Assembly: GCA_902800215.1 (NCBI GenBank)
Contig: CADCDS010000018.1
Location: forward strand, 1 to 35,313
Direction of reading: 5' to 3'
Length of the DNA: 35,313 nucleotides
Source: an uncultured Bacteroidales bacterium
GTDB taxonomy: Bacteria > Bacteroidota > Bacteroidia > Bacteroidales > Paludibacteraceae
Part shown: in pieces, positions 13,594 through 21,448 of the stretch
How positions within the stretch are numbered: position 1 is the stretch's first letter
How the letters are laid out: the number at the start of each line of letters is the position of its first letter
Notes under the pieces: generated by a model
What the model saw: the letters and a program-made list of their open reading frames with translations, nothing else
Told to the model about the DNA's origin: nothing
Database searches by the model: none
Program-made: the position numbers and the translations under genes

Positions 13594-15297
13594 TTAGCGG
13601 ATTCGCTGACCGGTTACGGTATAGATTTGGTCGCCTACTTGAATAAAGAGGCGGCCATTTTCTATGTATTTATGATTTATGATTGGTGATTGGAGATTGG
13701 AAATCTCGCTTGAATCGCCGCAGGAGGTAATAAACTGACTATAGGTGACGCCGGAACCGGTGGCATTGATGGTGATGCGGGTGAAACCGATACCCTGGTT
13801 GGTGTTGTAGTTCGTTGTGAAGGTCAGCGGCGAGGTGCCGGATAGCGGTTGGGTATTGGTCCAAGTATAGTCGGTCAGCGTCTTTCCGTTAGTAGCGACG
13901 ATGGTAGCGATCTGGGTGTCACCGGCTTTGACGTCGAGGTTACAATACGAAGTTCCTCCATAGGTGCGGATATTGACTTCGATAGACGAGAGTCCGGCGA
14001 GGTTGATCTCCGGCGAGGTGAGCACTTTGCCTTTATCGAGCAGCCAATAGGAGTTATTCATAAGGGAGGCAGTATTGGTCCAACCTTCGGTATGATCCGC
14101 ATCGTAGGTATAAACCATGGGTTCGACGGCAGCTCCTTGTTCGCCATGCGCAAAGACGGCATAGAGCGTGATATCTGCGGAGACAAGAGGAATGTCAGAC
14201 GGGGATTTGTAGAGTGCCGGCGCTTGGTCCGTAATACCCTCTATCGGTGCGGTTGTCCATCCCATGAAGACATTGCTGACAGAGGAACAGGAGACAGGTG
14301 TCTCCGGTAAAGCCGTAACCGCCCGACCGGCTACGACCGAGTCTGTATACAAAATGGTACCGCAAACGGACCATGTGACACCGTATTTGGTAACCTGACT
14401 CGGATCATATCCGCCGCCATCGCAGGTGGGTGTCATTGACGCAAGATTGATGGTCTGCCCGACTTTATTGCCCCAGATATATTCGGCGAGTTCCGGGTAG
14501 TCAATGAACGGGTTGCGGTTATGCTGAATGCCATACACGGCCTGATTACGGTCAATTTCTTTCTGCGAAACGGGATCCTGACGATGCCAATCGAGCAGGA
14601 AAGAGAGGCTGTAGGCCGTGAGGTTGGTAGGCGAAGAAGTGAACATCTTCGCGCCGTTACCGGAGTTGAGCGTGTTAGAACGATACCGCGCGACCATGTA
14701 GAAGAACGAACGCGCGAAATCGCCTTTGTAGTTATCGTCGGGTTCGTAGCAGGTGCCGATACCGGAGGTAGTGGACGTGCCCAGTTTACCGAGGCCATGA
14801 TGGTCCGGGTCTTTGGAGAAACCGCTGAACGAGCCGCTTACGACGCCGTAGGGATAGTTCGAACGGAGGTTATTGATACGTGCGTCGGTGGGATAGACGT
14901 TGAACAGGTCCGAGACCATGGGTCCCGAACCGAGCCAGGACTGGCAGACGAGGTGCTCTTTATTCCAACCGTCACAGACAGCAGCCTGGGGGACGTTGGC
15001 ATGCGACATGTAGAAGGTACAGGTCGAGTACATATCCCAGAGGGTGTCGTTGTAGAAATCCGTTTGCTCGTAATAGGGTTCAAGACCGGCATAGGCGATC
15101 ACGGTATGGTTATCGATGATGCCGTTGAGCGCATTAAGGATAACGTCAGCGTTCTTCTTGCCATCGACGTCATAGTAATAGTTCTCAGGAATGGCGGCGA
15201 CGCCGGTGATCACGTTCGCCCATGTGCTTAGCGAAAAAGCACACAGGACAAACGTGATAATTGCAGATTTATGATTTATGATTGCAGATTTCTTCAT
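13594..15297 (-). CDS. Secreted endonuclease I family protein (paralogue 1)
   Basis: The 567-residue protein belongs to the EndA/NucM (endonuclease I) family of secreted nonspecific nucleases. A hydrophobic signal segment (TFVLCAFSLSTWA) ends near residue 27. The catalytic region has GWNKEHLVCQSW, then FNVYPTDARINNLRSNYPYG, then YKGDFARSFFYMVARYR, then FIDYPELAEYIWG. The usual Pro of EHxxPQSW is Cys here. A glycine-rich linker leads to beta-rich C-terminal repeats and a tail ending QIYTVTGQRIR, a C-terminal pattern seen on exported Bacteroidales proteins. Heptanucleotide repeats encode both the N-terminal NHKSAII stretch and the NLQSPIINHK segment near the C-terminus. It is a tandem paralogue of the next gene. 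Confidence 0.87.
   Translation of the reverse strand: MKKSAIINHKSAIITFVLCAFSLSTWANVITGVAAIPENYYYDVDGKKNADVILNALNGIIDNHTVIAYAGLEPYYEQTDFYNDTLWDMYSTCTFYMSHANVPQAAVCDGWNKEHLVCQSWLGSGPMVSDLFNVYPTDARINNLRSNYPYGVVSGSFSGFSKDPDHHGLGKLGTSTTSGIGTCYEPDDNYKGDFARSFFYMVARYRSNTLNSGNGAKMFTSSPTNLTAYSLSFLLDWHRQDPVSQKEIDRNQAVYGIQHNRNPFIDYPELAEYIWGNKVGQTINLASMTPTCDGGGYDPSQVTKYGVTWSVCGTILYTDSVVAGRAVTALPETPVSCSSVSNVFMGWTTAPIEGITDQAPALYKSPSDIPLVSADITLYAVFAHGEQGAAVEPMVYTYDADHTEGWTNTASLMNNSYWLLDKGKVLTSPEINLAGLSSIEVNIRTYGGTSYCNLDVKAGDTQIATIVATNGKTLTDYTWTNTQPLSGTSPLTFTTNYNTNQGIGFTRITINATGSGVTYSQFITSCGDSSEISNLQSPIINHKYIENGRLFIQVGDQIYTVTGQRIR
13667..13701. repeat. Heptanucleotide tandem repeat inside coding sequence
   Basis: Five 7-bp units of type GATTTAT/GATTGGA. 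Read on the minus strand, they encode the segment just before the C-terminal tail of the endonuclease. Confidence 0.75.
15259..15293. repeat. Heptanucleotide tandem repeat at a gene start
   Basis: GATTTAT twice, then GATTGCA and GATTTCT, preceded by a partial unit. It encodes the extended N-region before the signal peptide of paralogue 1. Three 7-bp units make one 7-residue protein repeat (SAIINHK). Confidence 0.75.
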
Positions 15298-15300
15298 AAT

Positions 15301-17016
15301 TTATTTTACACGTTGACCTTGGATATTAAACATATGATCGCCGAGGACGATGTAGATCTGACCTCCAACGAGGATCTTACGCGCAGCAGCCTCATCACAA
15401 GGAACGAGTTCCGCTTCGACCGTGCTTTGGCAGGACGTGATATAACGGCTATAGATTTCTCCGCCGCCGATACTGTTACGAGTGACGGTCATGGCATGGA
15501 TACGACGATGACCGCTGGTACCGCCAATGGTGAAGATAACCTGATCGGCGTTGCCGGTCCAAGTATCGGTTTTGAACGTGCCTACGTTCGGTGTAATCGC
15601 ATTGGAGCCATCTCCGGAGCTGAACTCAAAGAGGATCTGCGTGATACCTTCCGCTGTGACGGTGATCGTGTTACCTCCGTACGCACGCATAGCAGGGTCG
15701 TAGTATTTAGGAGCGGTGTTCCCGTTCGCTTTCTCAAAGACGATGGACACGCCGTTCGACTCATAAGACGTAGGTGTACTGAACTCAAACGGCACATCGC
15801 CCAGTTCCGGACCATACTCGACGGTCTCTGCTTTGGCGAAGACGGCATAGTAGGTAACGTCCTCCGTGACAGCCGGGAAGTCGGTAAGTTTGGTATAGAG
15901 GGCAGCAGGTGCTACGTCGAGTGTGCCGGAGATAGCGGCGTCGGTCCAACCTCTAAAGACGTTCGATTCGGCAGAGCAGGAGACGGGTGTAGCCGGTAAG
16001 GTCAGGATGGCGGTGTTCTCCGCGATCGAATCGACGAGAGAAGCGGTACCGTTAACGGACCATGTGACACCGTATTTGGTGACTTCGGGTTGCGGACCCG
16101 GAGGTGGTGTTTCGCCGTCATAGGCAGAGACAAGCGCAGAGAGCGTAACCGTTTGTCCTACTTTGGTACCCCAGATATATTCGACAAGTTCGGGATAGTC
16201 AATGAACGGATTCCGGTTATGCTGGTGCGCATAAACAGCGTTATTGCGCTTGAGTTCTTTCTCCGAAACAGGGTCTTCACGGTGCCATTTGAGCATAAGG
16301 TTCTTCATATAATCCGTGAGGTTAGCGACCCCACCGGAATAGGTGAAAGAGGTAGAACCGGAACCGGAGGTGAAGTTCGTCGTGCGATAACGGGTAGCCA
16401 TATAGAAATAGGTGCGTGCCAGGTCGCCTTTGTAGGAACCGTTTTCCCCACCCTCACCCGGGTCAAAGACCGTACCGGTGTAACCGGGGAAAGTGCTGGT
16501 GCCTACGCTACCGTAACCATAGTTAGCACAACCTTTGGCGGCATTGGTCTCACCGTAGGGATAGCTGGAACGAAGGGAGTTCATTCGTATATCCGTCGGA
16601 TAGACATGGAAGGCGTCGGATTTCATAGGCGACTGCTCGTTGAACCAGGACTGCGGCACGGTGTGCTCTTTATTCCATCCTGTTCCGCAAGTAGAAGCAG
16701 AAGAACCGTTGTCAGAGCTCTTGTAGGGTTTGGACGAATAGATATCCTCCATGGTCTTGTTGGAGCCGTTCACGAAATCGGTCGGGTTAGAGGACGCAGC
16801 GTACATCTGCGATTGGAGACTGGAGTAACCGATAGAGGTATAACCGGTACTGATCACCGTGCAGAGGGTCTTGCGCAAGTCATCATTTGCATTGGTTGTC
16901 TTGCCGTCAATAGAGGCATAATAAGTGGTTAGAACCGTGGAGGGTTCAATACCTTCCGCCCAACTAATCTGCGCTACAAAAATCAGCGCAAGAAAAGAGA
17001 TAAAAATCTTTCTCAT
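15301..17016 (-). CDS. Secreted endonuclease I family protein (paralogue 2)
   Basis: The 571-residue protein has a clear signal peptide (MRKIFISFLALIFVAQISWA). The endonuclease I core is intact: GWNKEHTVPQSWF with the catalytic His, FHVYPTDIRMNSLRSSYPYG, YKGDLARTYFYMATRYR and NPFIDYPELVEYIWG. A Pro-rich hinge (TPPPGPQPE) joins it to the same beta-rich module as paralogue 1 (VTKYGVTWSVNG...YYAVFA), a jelly-roll-like segment and a tail ending MFNIQGQRVK. It probably degrades extracellular or periplasmic DNA/RNA for nutrients. It lies downstream of lpdA and 3 bp before the paralogue, likely a tandem duplication. Confidence 0.9.
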   Translation of the reverse strand: MRKIFISFLALIFVAQISWAEGIEPSTVLTTYYASIDGKTTNANDDLRKTLCTVISTGYTSIGYSSLQSQMYAASSNPTDFVNGSNKTMEDIYSSKPYKSSDNGSSASTCGTGWNKEHTVPQSWFNEQSPMKSDAFHVYPTDIRMNSLRSSYPYGETNAAKGCANYGYGSVGTSTFPGYTGTVFDPGEGGENGSYKGDLARTYFYMATRYRTTNFTSGSGSTSFTYSGGVANLTDYMKNLMLKWHREDPVSEKELKRNNAVYAHQHNRNPFIDYPELVEYIWGTKVGQTVTLSALVSAYDGETPPPGPQPEVTKYGVTWSVNGTASLVDSIAENTAILTLPATPVSCSAESNVFRGWTDAAISGTLDVAPAALYTKLTDFPAVTEDVTYYAVFAKAETVEYGPELGDVPFEFSTPTSYESNGVSIVFEKANGNTAPKYYDPAMRAYGGNTITVTAEGITQILFEFSSGDGSNAITPNVGTFKTDTWTGNADQVIFTIGGTSGHRRIHAMTVTRNSIGGGEIYSRYITSCQSTVEAELVPCDEAAARKILVGGQIYIVLGDHMFNIQGQRVK

Positions 17017-17026
17017 GGTATTTTTT

Positions 17027-17058
17027 GTTATTACTTTATTTCGTTATTACGTTATTAC
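17027..17058. repeat. Octanucleotide tandem repeat in the lpdA-endonuclease gap
   Basis: GTTATTAC, TTTATTTC, GTTATTAC and GTTATTAC fill most of the 50-bp gap. Confidence 0.7.
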
Positions 17059-17066
17059 GACGGGAT

Positions 17067-18434
17067 TTACAAAATCTCGTGCAGGATTTCGCTTACCGTG
17101 GGATGCGGGAAGACAACTTGTTGGAACTCAGCAAGAGTGTATCCCATGCGTACCGCAAAGGAGGCAGCGGAAATGAATTCCGAGCAGGGGTTACCGATCA
17201 TATGGACACCGAGGACGGAATGGTTCTTGGCATCGACGATCATCTTACAGAGTCCGGTTTCCCCTTCATTCTCCGCCATAAAACGACCGGAGAAGGTCAT
17301 AGGCAGGCGACGTACTTCCGTTTCAATCTTGAGGTCAGCAGCCTGAGTTTCCGTGATACCGACAGACGCGATCTCGGGGTTGGTATAAACGACCGAAGGG
17401 ATGGCAAGATAATTGACGATTTGACGATTGACGATTGACGATTTATTGACGATTTGGTCATTGAGCAGATGCTCTATGGCTACTTCTGCTTGGCGTGCTG
17501 CGACGTGGGCGAGCATTATCTTACCGGTGACATCTCCGCAGGCATAGACGTTAGGAAGGTTCGTCTTGCAGAAATCGTCGATCACGATGGCACCTCGATT
17601 GAGTTCGAGGTCGTTGAGAGCATCGAGACCCTGCAGATTCGCACGGCGACCGACGGAGACAAGAATCTTGTCGGCGGTTAGCTGTTGGCCGTTAGCTGTT
17701 AGCTCATTGCCGTTGATAGATTCCACTTTTGTGGAAGTGAGGATATTGATGCCGGCTTTTTTGTATTTCTCTGACAATACAGCCACTACTTCGGGATCGA
17801 GGTTCGGCAGAATGGTCGGTAATGCTTCGATGACAGTAACGGGTATACCGAGTTCGTGATAGAGCGTCGCAAACTCCATTCCGATCACACCTCCTCCTAC
17901 GATGATAATCGACTTCGGTAATTCAGCCGCAGCCAAGGCGTCCGTCGAATCCCAAACGGCAGGATTATCTTTGATACCGGGAATAGGCGGCACGAAGTTC
18001 GTCGAACCGGTACAGATCATTAGGTTCTCGGCTTCAAAGATTTGATCGTTGCAGGAGATGGTTACCAATTCGTCGGTACGACTTTCTACTTTGGCGAAAC
18101 CAGAAACCAGCGTACAATGTTCGTTATTGAGTCGCTGCTTGATACCGGCTACGAGTTTGCGGACCACGATGGTCTTACGTTTCTGCATGGCCGCGAAGTC
18201 AAAGCTGACGTTCTCGGCCGTCACGCCATACTTGGTGGCATGCGTAGCGTTATAGTACTGCTTTGCGCCGTAGAGGAGCGATTTGGTAGGAATACAACCT
18301 ACATTGAGACAGGTGCCTCCAAGCGCATTCTGCTCAAAGAGCACGACATCTTTACCGGCTTTGCTGGCTTTCTCTGCGGCTGTGTATCCGGCAGGACCGC
18401 CGCCTATGATAGAGAGAAAATATTTCTTATCCAT
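17067..18434 (-). CDS. lpdA: Dihydrolipoyl dehydrogenase
   Basis: The 455-residue FAD enzyme reoxidises the lipoyl group of 2-oxoacid dehydrogenase or glycine-cleavage complexes. It has the FAD-binding GGGPAG (11-16), the redox pair in GGTCLNVGC (Cys42/Cys47), the NAD-binding GGGVIGMEFA, the ACGDVTG FAD motif and the C-terminal HPTVSE with the catalytic His-Glu. Two stretches are unusual: NGNELTANGQQLTA, and an approximately 16-residue insertion (DQIVNKSSIVNRQIVN) before the conserved YLAIPSVVYTNPEIASVG. Both are encoded by 7-bp tandem repeats. No complex E1/E2 genes are in the window. It follows the 18483 gene and precedes the endonucleases on the same strand. Confidence 0.93.
   Translation of the reverse strand: MDKKYFLSIIGGGPAGYTAAEKASKAGKDVVLFEQNALGGTCLNVGCIPTKSLLYGAKQYYNATHATKYGVTAENVSFDFAAMQKRKTIVVRKLVAGIKQRLNNEHCTLVSGFAKVESRTDELVTISCNDQIFEAENLMICTGSTNFVPPIPGIKDNPAVWDSTDALAAAELPKSIIIVGGGVIGMEFATLYHELGIPVTVIEALPTILPNLDPEVVAVLSEKYKKAGINILTSTKVESINGNELTANGQQLTADKILVSVGRRANLQGLDALNDLELNRGAIVIDDFCKTNLPNVYACGDVTGKIMLAHVAARQAEVAIEHLLNDQIVNKSSIVNRQIVNYLAIPSVVYTNPEIASVGITETQAADLKIETEVRRLPMTFSGRFMAENEGETGLCKMIVDAKNHSVLGVHMIGNPCSEFISAASFAVRMGYTLAEFQQVVFPHPTVSEILHEIL
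17415..17455. repeat. GACGATT tandem repeat inside lpdA
   Basis: Five near-copies of GACGATT, mostly head to tail. They encode the insertion before the dimerisation domain on the minus strand, in frame. Confidence 0.8.
17677..17718. repeat. GTTAGCT tandem repeat inside lpdA
   Basis: GTTAGCT, GTTGGCC, GTTAGCT, GTTAGCT, CATTGCC, GTTGATA: six 7-bp units. The same unit type recurs at 20251-20285. Confidence 0.8.
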
Positions 18435-18456
18435 AGGAACGATTATTTCATATTTT

Positions 18457-18488
18457 CGTTAAATCGTTAAATTGTTAAACGGTTAGTT
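18457..18488. repeat. Octanucleotide tandem repeat at a gene end
   Basis: CGTTAAAT, CGTTAAAT, TGTTAAAC and GGTTAGTT span the gap and reach the stop codon of the 18483 gene. Confidence 0.7.
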
Positions 18489-18944
18489 TAGCGAACGCAA
18501 ATAAATCCTAACTGACTCTGCGATCATTTCACTACAAGGTCTCTTCTCATAGTACTGAGGCGTACGCTCTTCGGGCTTGGGTTCCTCCGGCTTCGGCGCA
18601 AGACCTAATAACTCTGCACAAATGAGGCTGCCGTATTTGCCTTTGAATTCTCCGGCGAGTTGTTGCACAAAGGCATAGTTCGCCATCTTACCTTCATTGT
18701 CATGGGGCGTACAAGAACCGTTTTGGAGTCCGGCAAGCATAAACATGCCGGAAGCAGCACCGCATACGAGGCGCATACGACCCATTCCTCCGCCGAAAGA
18801 AGCGGATAGACGGAGGGCCAGTTGTTCATCTAAAATGCCGTACAAATCGGCACAGGAAGTAAAGACAGCCTGGGCACAGTTATAACCCTGTTTAAAGAGT
18901 TCTACGGCTTTCTGAGCGCGTTTTTCAATGTCTTGTTCGGTCAT
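18483..18944 (-). CDS. C_GCAxxG_C_C family protein
   Basis: The 153-residue cytoplasmic protein has the family hallmarks: GYNCAQAVFTSCADLYG, then FGGGMGRMRLVCGAASG, then a late GSLICAELLG and a C-terminal Cys (RPCSEMIAESV). The conserved cysteines suggest metal or redox-cofactor binding, but the family's biochemical role is not established. A charged Pro/Glu-rich linker (PKPEEPKPEE) precedes the last helix. Its promoter at 18962-18969 is divergent from that of serB, and lpdA follows 48 bp downstream, separated by an octanucleotide repeat. Confidence 0.85.
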   Translation of the reverse strand: MTEQDIEKRAQKAVELFKQGYNCAQAVFTSCADLYGILDEQLALRLSASFGGGMGRMRLVCGAASGMFMLAGLQNGSCTPHDNEGKMANYAFVQQLAGEFKGKYGSLICAELLGLAPKPEEPKPEERTPQYYEKRPCSEMIAESVRIYLRSLN

Positions 18945-18961
18945 AGTTCACAAATTGGACT

Positions 18962-18969
18962 GCAAAGGT
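18962..18969 (-). promoter_or_regulatory. Promoter of the C_GCAxxG_C_C gene
   Basis: TACCTTTG followed by CA on the minus strand lies 18 bp before the start codon. Confidence 0.7.
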
Positions 18970-19002
18970 ACACTTTTTTTTGCACATATCAAAATTTTTT
19001 TG

Positions 19003-19010
19003 TAATTTTG
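19003..19010 (+). promoter_or_regulatory. Promoter of serB
   Basis: TAATTTTG followed by CG lies about 24 bp before ATG 19034. This excludes the longer reading from 18980. Confidence 0.7.
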
Positions 19011-19033
19011 CGCCATATTTGCAAATATTCGTT

Positions 19034-20248
19034 ATGGAACGGGAATTTATTTTGATTAACATCATCGGTTTTGACAAGCCGGGTGTGACGTCAGCAGTGA
19101 CGGAAGTGTTAGGTAAATACGATGCGTACGTGCAGGATATCGGTCAATCGAACCTGCACCATCAATTGAACCTGAGTATCTTGATTCGCGTGGACGATCC
19201 GAGCCAAAGCGGCGATATGATTAAGGAAGTTCTGTTCTGTTGTTCGCGGCTGGAGATGATTGTACGATTCACACCGCTGAGCGAAGAGGAGTATGCAGCA
19301 TGGGTAGGGAGACAAGAACAAGAACGATATGTGATTACCTTGCTGGCACGTGAGATCACAGCACGGCATATTGCGAGAGTGGCAGCGTTAGTGGCCAGCC
19401 GGCAGTTGAATATCGATAACATCCTGCGCTTGAGTGACCGTCCGAATATGGAGACCCCGACCGAGAAACGGCACAGCTGCATGGAGTTTTCGTTACGGGG
19501 TAACTTATCGGACCGGGAAGCTCTGCAAAAGGAATTGCTGGAAGTGTCGCGGGAAGAAGGCATCGATATCTCGTTCCAGAAAGACGATATGTTTAGACGT
19601 AACCGCCGTCTGATCTGCGTAGATATGGACTCTACCTTCATCCAGACGGAGGTAATTGACGAGTTGGCGATGCGTGCCGGTGTGGGTGACGAAGTGAAAG
19701 CGATCACGTTGTCAGCGATGCGCGGTGAGATCGATTTCAAGGAAAGTTTTACAAGACGCGTAGCATTACTGAAGGGTCTGGACGTAAGTGTGCAACAGGA
19801 TATTATTGACCATCTGCCGATAACGGAAGGGGCAGACCGGTTGTTCGGCGTGCTGAAGAAATGCGGCTTTAAGATCGCTATCTTAAGCGGCGGTTTCACG
19901 TTCGTAGGCAAATACCTGCAGCAACGGTTTGGGGTGGATTACGTGTATGCGAACGAGTTGGAAGTAGAAGACGGCAAGTTCACCGGCAGGTATCTGGGAG
20001 ACGTAGTGGATGCCAAGCGCAAAGCGGAGTTACTGGAACTGATTGCGCAAGTAGAGCATATCGACCTGGCACAAGTGATTGCGGTAGGAGATGGTGCCAA
20101 CGACCTGAACATGTTAGGTAAAGCCGGTTTGGGTATCGCTTTCCACGCCAAACCGAAAGTGAAAGAGAGTGCGAATCAGGCGATCTCAACGGTCGGTCTT
20201 GACGGTATCCTGTACTTCTTAGGATTCAAAGACGCGTTCCTCAAATGA
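19034..20248 (+). CDS. serB: Phosphoserine phosphatase SerB
   Basis: The protein has 404 residues from ATG 19034 (MEREFILINIIGFDKPGVTS). The N-terminal half carries two ACT-like regulatory segments (about 1-85 and 95-175). The C-terminal HAD phosphatase has motif I CVDMDSTFIQTEVIDE (about 195-210), motif II ILSGGF, a conserved Lys (AKRKAELL) and motif III GDGANDLNML. It removes phosphate from O-phosphoserine, the last step of serine synthesis. An alternative start at 18980 overlaps the promoter. The 3' end overlaps the convergent permease gene by 30 bp. Confidence 0.94.
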   Translation: MEREFILINIIGFDKPGVTSAVTEVLGKYDAYVQDIGQSNLHHQLNLSILIRVDDPSQSGDMIKEVLFCCSRLEMIVRFTPLSEEEYAAWVGRQEQERYVITLLAREITARHIARVAALVASRQLNIDNILRLSDRPNMETPTEKRHSCMEFSLRGNLSDREALQKELLEVSREEGIDISFQKDDMFRRNRRLICVDMDSTFIQTEVIDELAMRAGVGDEVKAITLSAMRGEIDFKESFTRRVALLKGLDVSVQQDIIDHLPITEGADRLFGVLKKCGFKIAILSGGFTFVGKYLQQRFGVDYVYANELEVEDGKFTGRYLGDVVDAKRKAELLELIAQVEHIDLAQVIAVGDGANDLNMLGKAGLGIAFHAKPKVKESANQAISTVGLDGILYFLGFKDAFLK

Positions 20249-21448
20249 ACTGTTAGCTGTTAGCTTTTGGCTATTGGCTATTTTCTCTTGTCTCCGGGAC
20301 GAGATATACATGACGATGTAATAGATGGCAAAGTACCAGAGTGCTTGTTGCCACAATGCGACATACTCCCATTCGACCTGTTCGAGGGTAGCTCCCATGG
20401 AGTTGATATGGATGAAACCGTGTACGCCGAAAGTGTACGGCAGCAGGCAAGCGGCTAAGCGCCATATTTCCGGCATCATCTCCTTAGGCCAGGAAACACC
20501 GGCGAGGAAGATGAAGATGAGAGAGGTAGAGATGAGCAGTACCAATCCCGACTCCCGGTTCCGGATAACAAGGCTGACGCACAGCGAGAAACCGATACAC
20601 GCCAGGATATACGGCACGTTAAACCGCAGGATATCGCCTATGTCTCCAATATGGGGGAGGTCGAAGAGTCGTGGGAAGAAGCCGACGAGGATAGCGGCCA
20701 AGGCATAGTAGATCACGAAATAGGCGAGCGCACGACCGACGACCATGTGAAGGACACCGAACGAACGATGTTTGCCTACCGTACGATAGATCACTTTATT
20801 CTCTTCTCTTGCCGTACCGGCTAACATGCAGATTCCGAATAACATCGTCTGATGAAGGATCAGCATCAACACCGCCGGAATGAGGAACGAACCGTATCCG
20901 CCGGTGGGGGTGAAGAGGGCTGTTTCGTGATAAGGTGCGTCTTGGACGAGTGCCCAAGCAAACTCCTTATCCATACCCATATCTTCGTAACGGTCAATCT
21001 GGATATTGCGCATGGACTCCAACATGACCTGGTTGCAACTGAGATAGATGCCTTTCATATAAAGGAAAGAGGACATGTCGCAGTAAAGCGATATATGCGC
21101 CTGGCCTAAGGGGTCGGCCAGTTGTGCCGCAAAATCCTTTGGGAAAAAGATGATTCCGTGTACTTTCTGGTCCTTAAGCAGCGCTTCGGCTTCGGCCATC
21201 GAGGCGCAGGTATGGGTCAGTTTGACGTCGGGTGCCGCGTTCCATTTATGGAGGAACTCCCGACTGTCGGAAGACTGGCTGAGATCGACCACAGCGACAG
21301 GGATATCTTCGATACGCTCGTTGTAATACATGGCCTTGTAGATAAGAGGATAGGCCAAGGTAGCGATGAAAAAGATCAACATGACACCGGAGTCAGTAAA
21401 GATCCGTTTGAGTTCACGCGTAAAGACAAATGTATAGTTCGATCCCAT
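20219..21448 (-). CDS. ABC-2 type transporter permease (second of pair)
   Basis: The 409-residue inner-membrane protein has an N-terminal membrane segment (VMLIFFIATLAYPLIY), a large extracytoplasmic domain (about 45-175) and five C-terminal membrane segments, as in YhhJ/YbhR permeases. It is the last gene of the tolC-hlyD-permease-permease series and starts at the base where its paralogue ends. Its last ~20 residues (IANSQKLTANSSFEE...) come from a 7-bp tandem repeat and overlap serB, so the original stop may have been earlier. No ATP-binding subunit is encoded nearby. The substrate is unknown; small-molecule or drug efflux is usual for the family. Confidence 0.85.
   Translation of the reverse strand: MGSNYTFVFTRELKRIFTDSGVMLIFFIATLAYPLIYKAMYYNERIEDIPVAVVDLSQSSDSREFLHKWNAAPDVKLTHTCASMAEAEALLKDQKVHGIIFFPKDFAAQLADPLGQAHISLYCDMSSFLYMKGIYLSCNQVMLESMRNIQIDRYEDMGMDKEFAWALVQDAPYHETALFTPTGGYGSFLIPAVLMLILHQTMLFGICMLAGTAREENKVIYRTVGKHRSFGVLHMVVGRALAYFVIYYALAAILVGFFPRLFDLPHIGDIGDILRFNVPYILACIGFSLCVSLVIRNRESGLVLLISTSLIFIFLAGVSWPKEMMPEIWRLAACLLPYTFGVHGFIHINSMGATLEQVEWEYVALWQQALWYFAIYYIVMYISSRRQEKIANSQKLTANSSFEERVFES
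20251..20285. repeat. Heptanucleotide tandem repeat at a permease tail
   Basis: TGTTAGC, TGTTAGC, TTTTGGC, TATTGGC and TATTTTC. It is the same unit type as in lpdA at 17677, three kilobases away. Confidence 0.8.

Noticed and set aside
16090-16932. 280-aa plus-strand reading frame antisense to endonuclease paralogue 2
   Set aside because: It is antisense to a gene with a signal peptide and intact catalytic motifs, so it is a codon-bias shadow.
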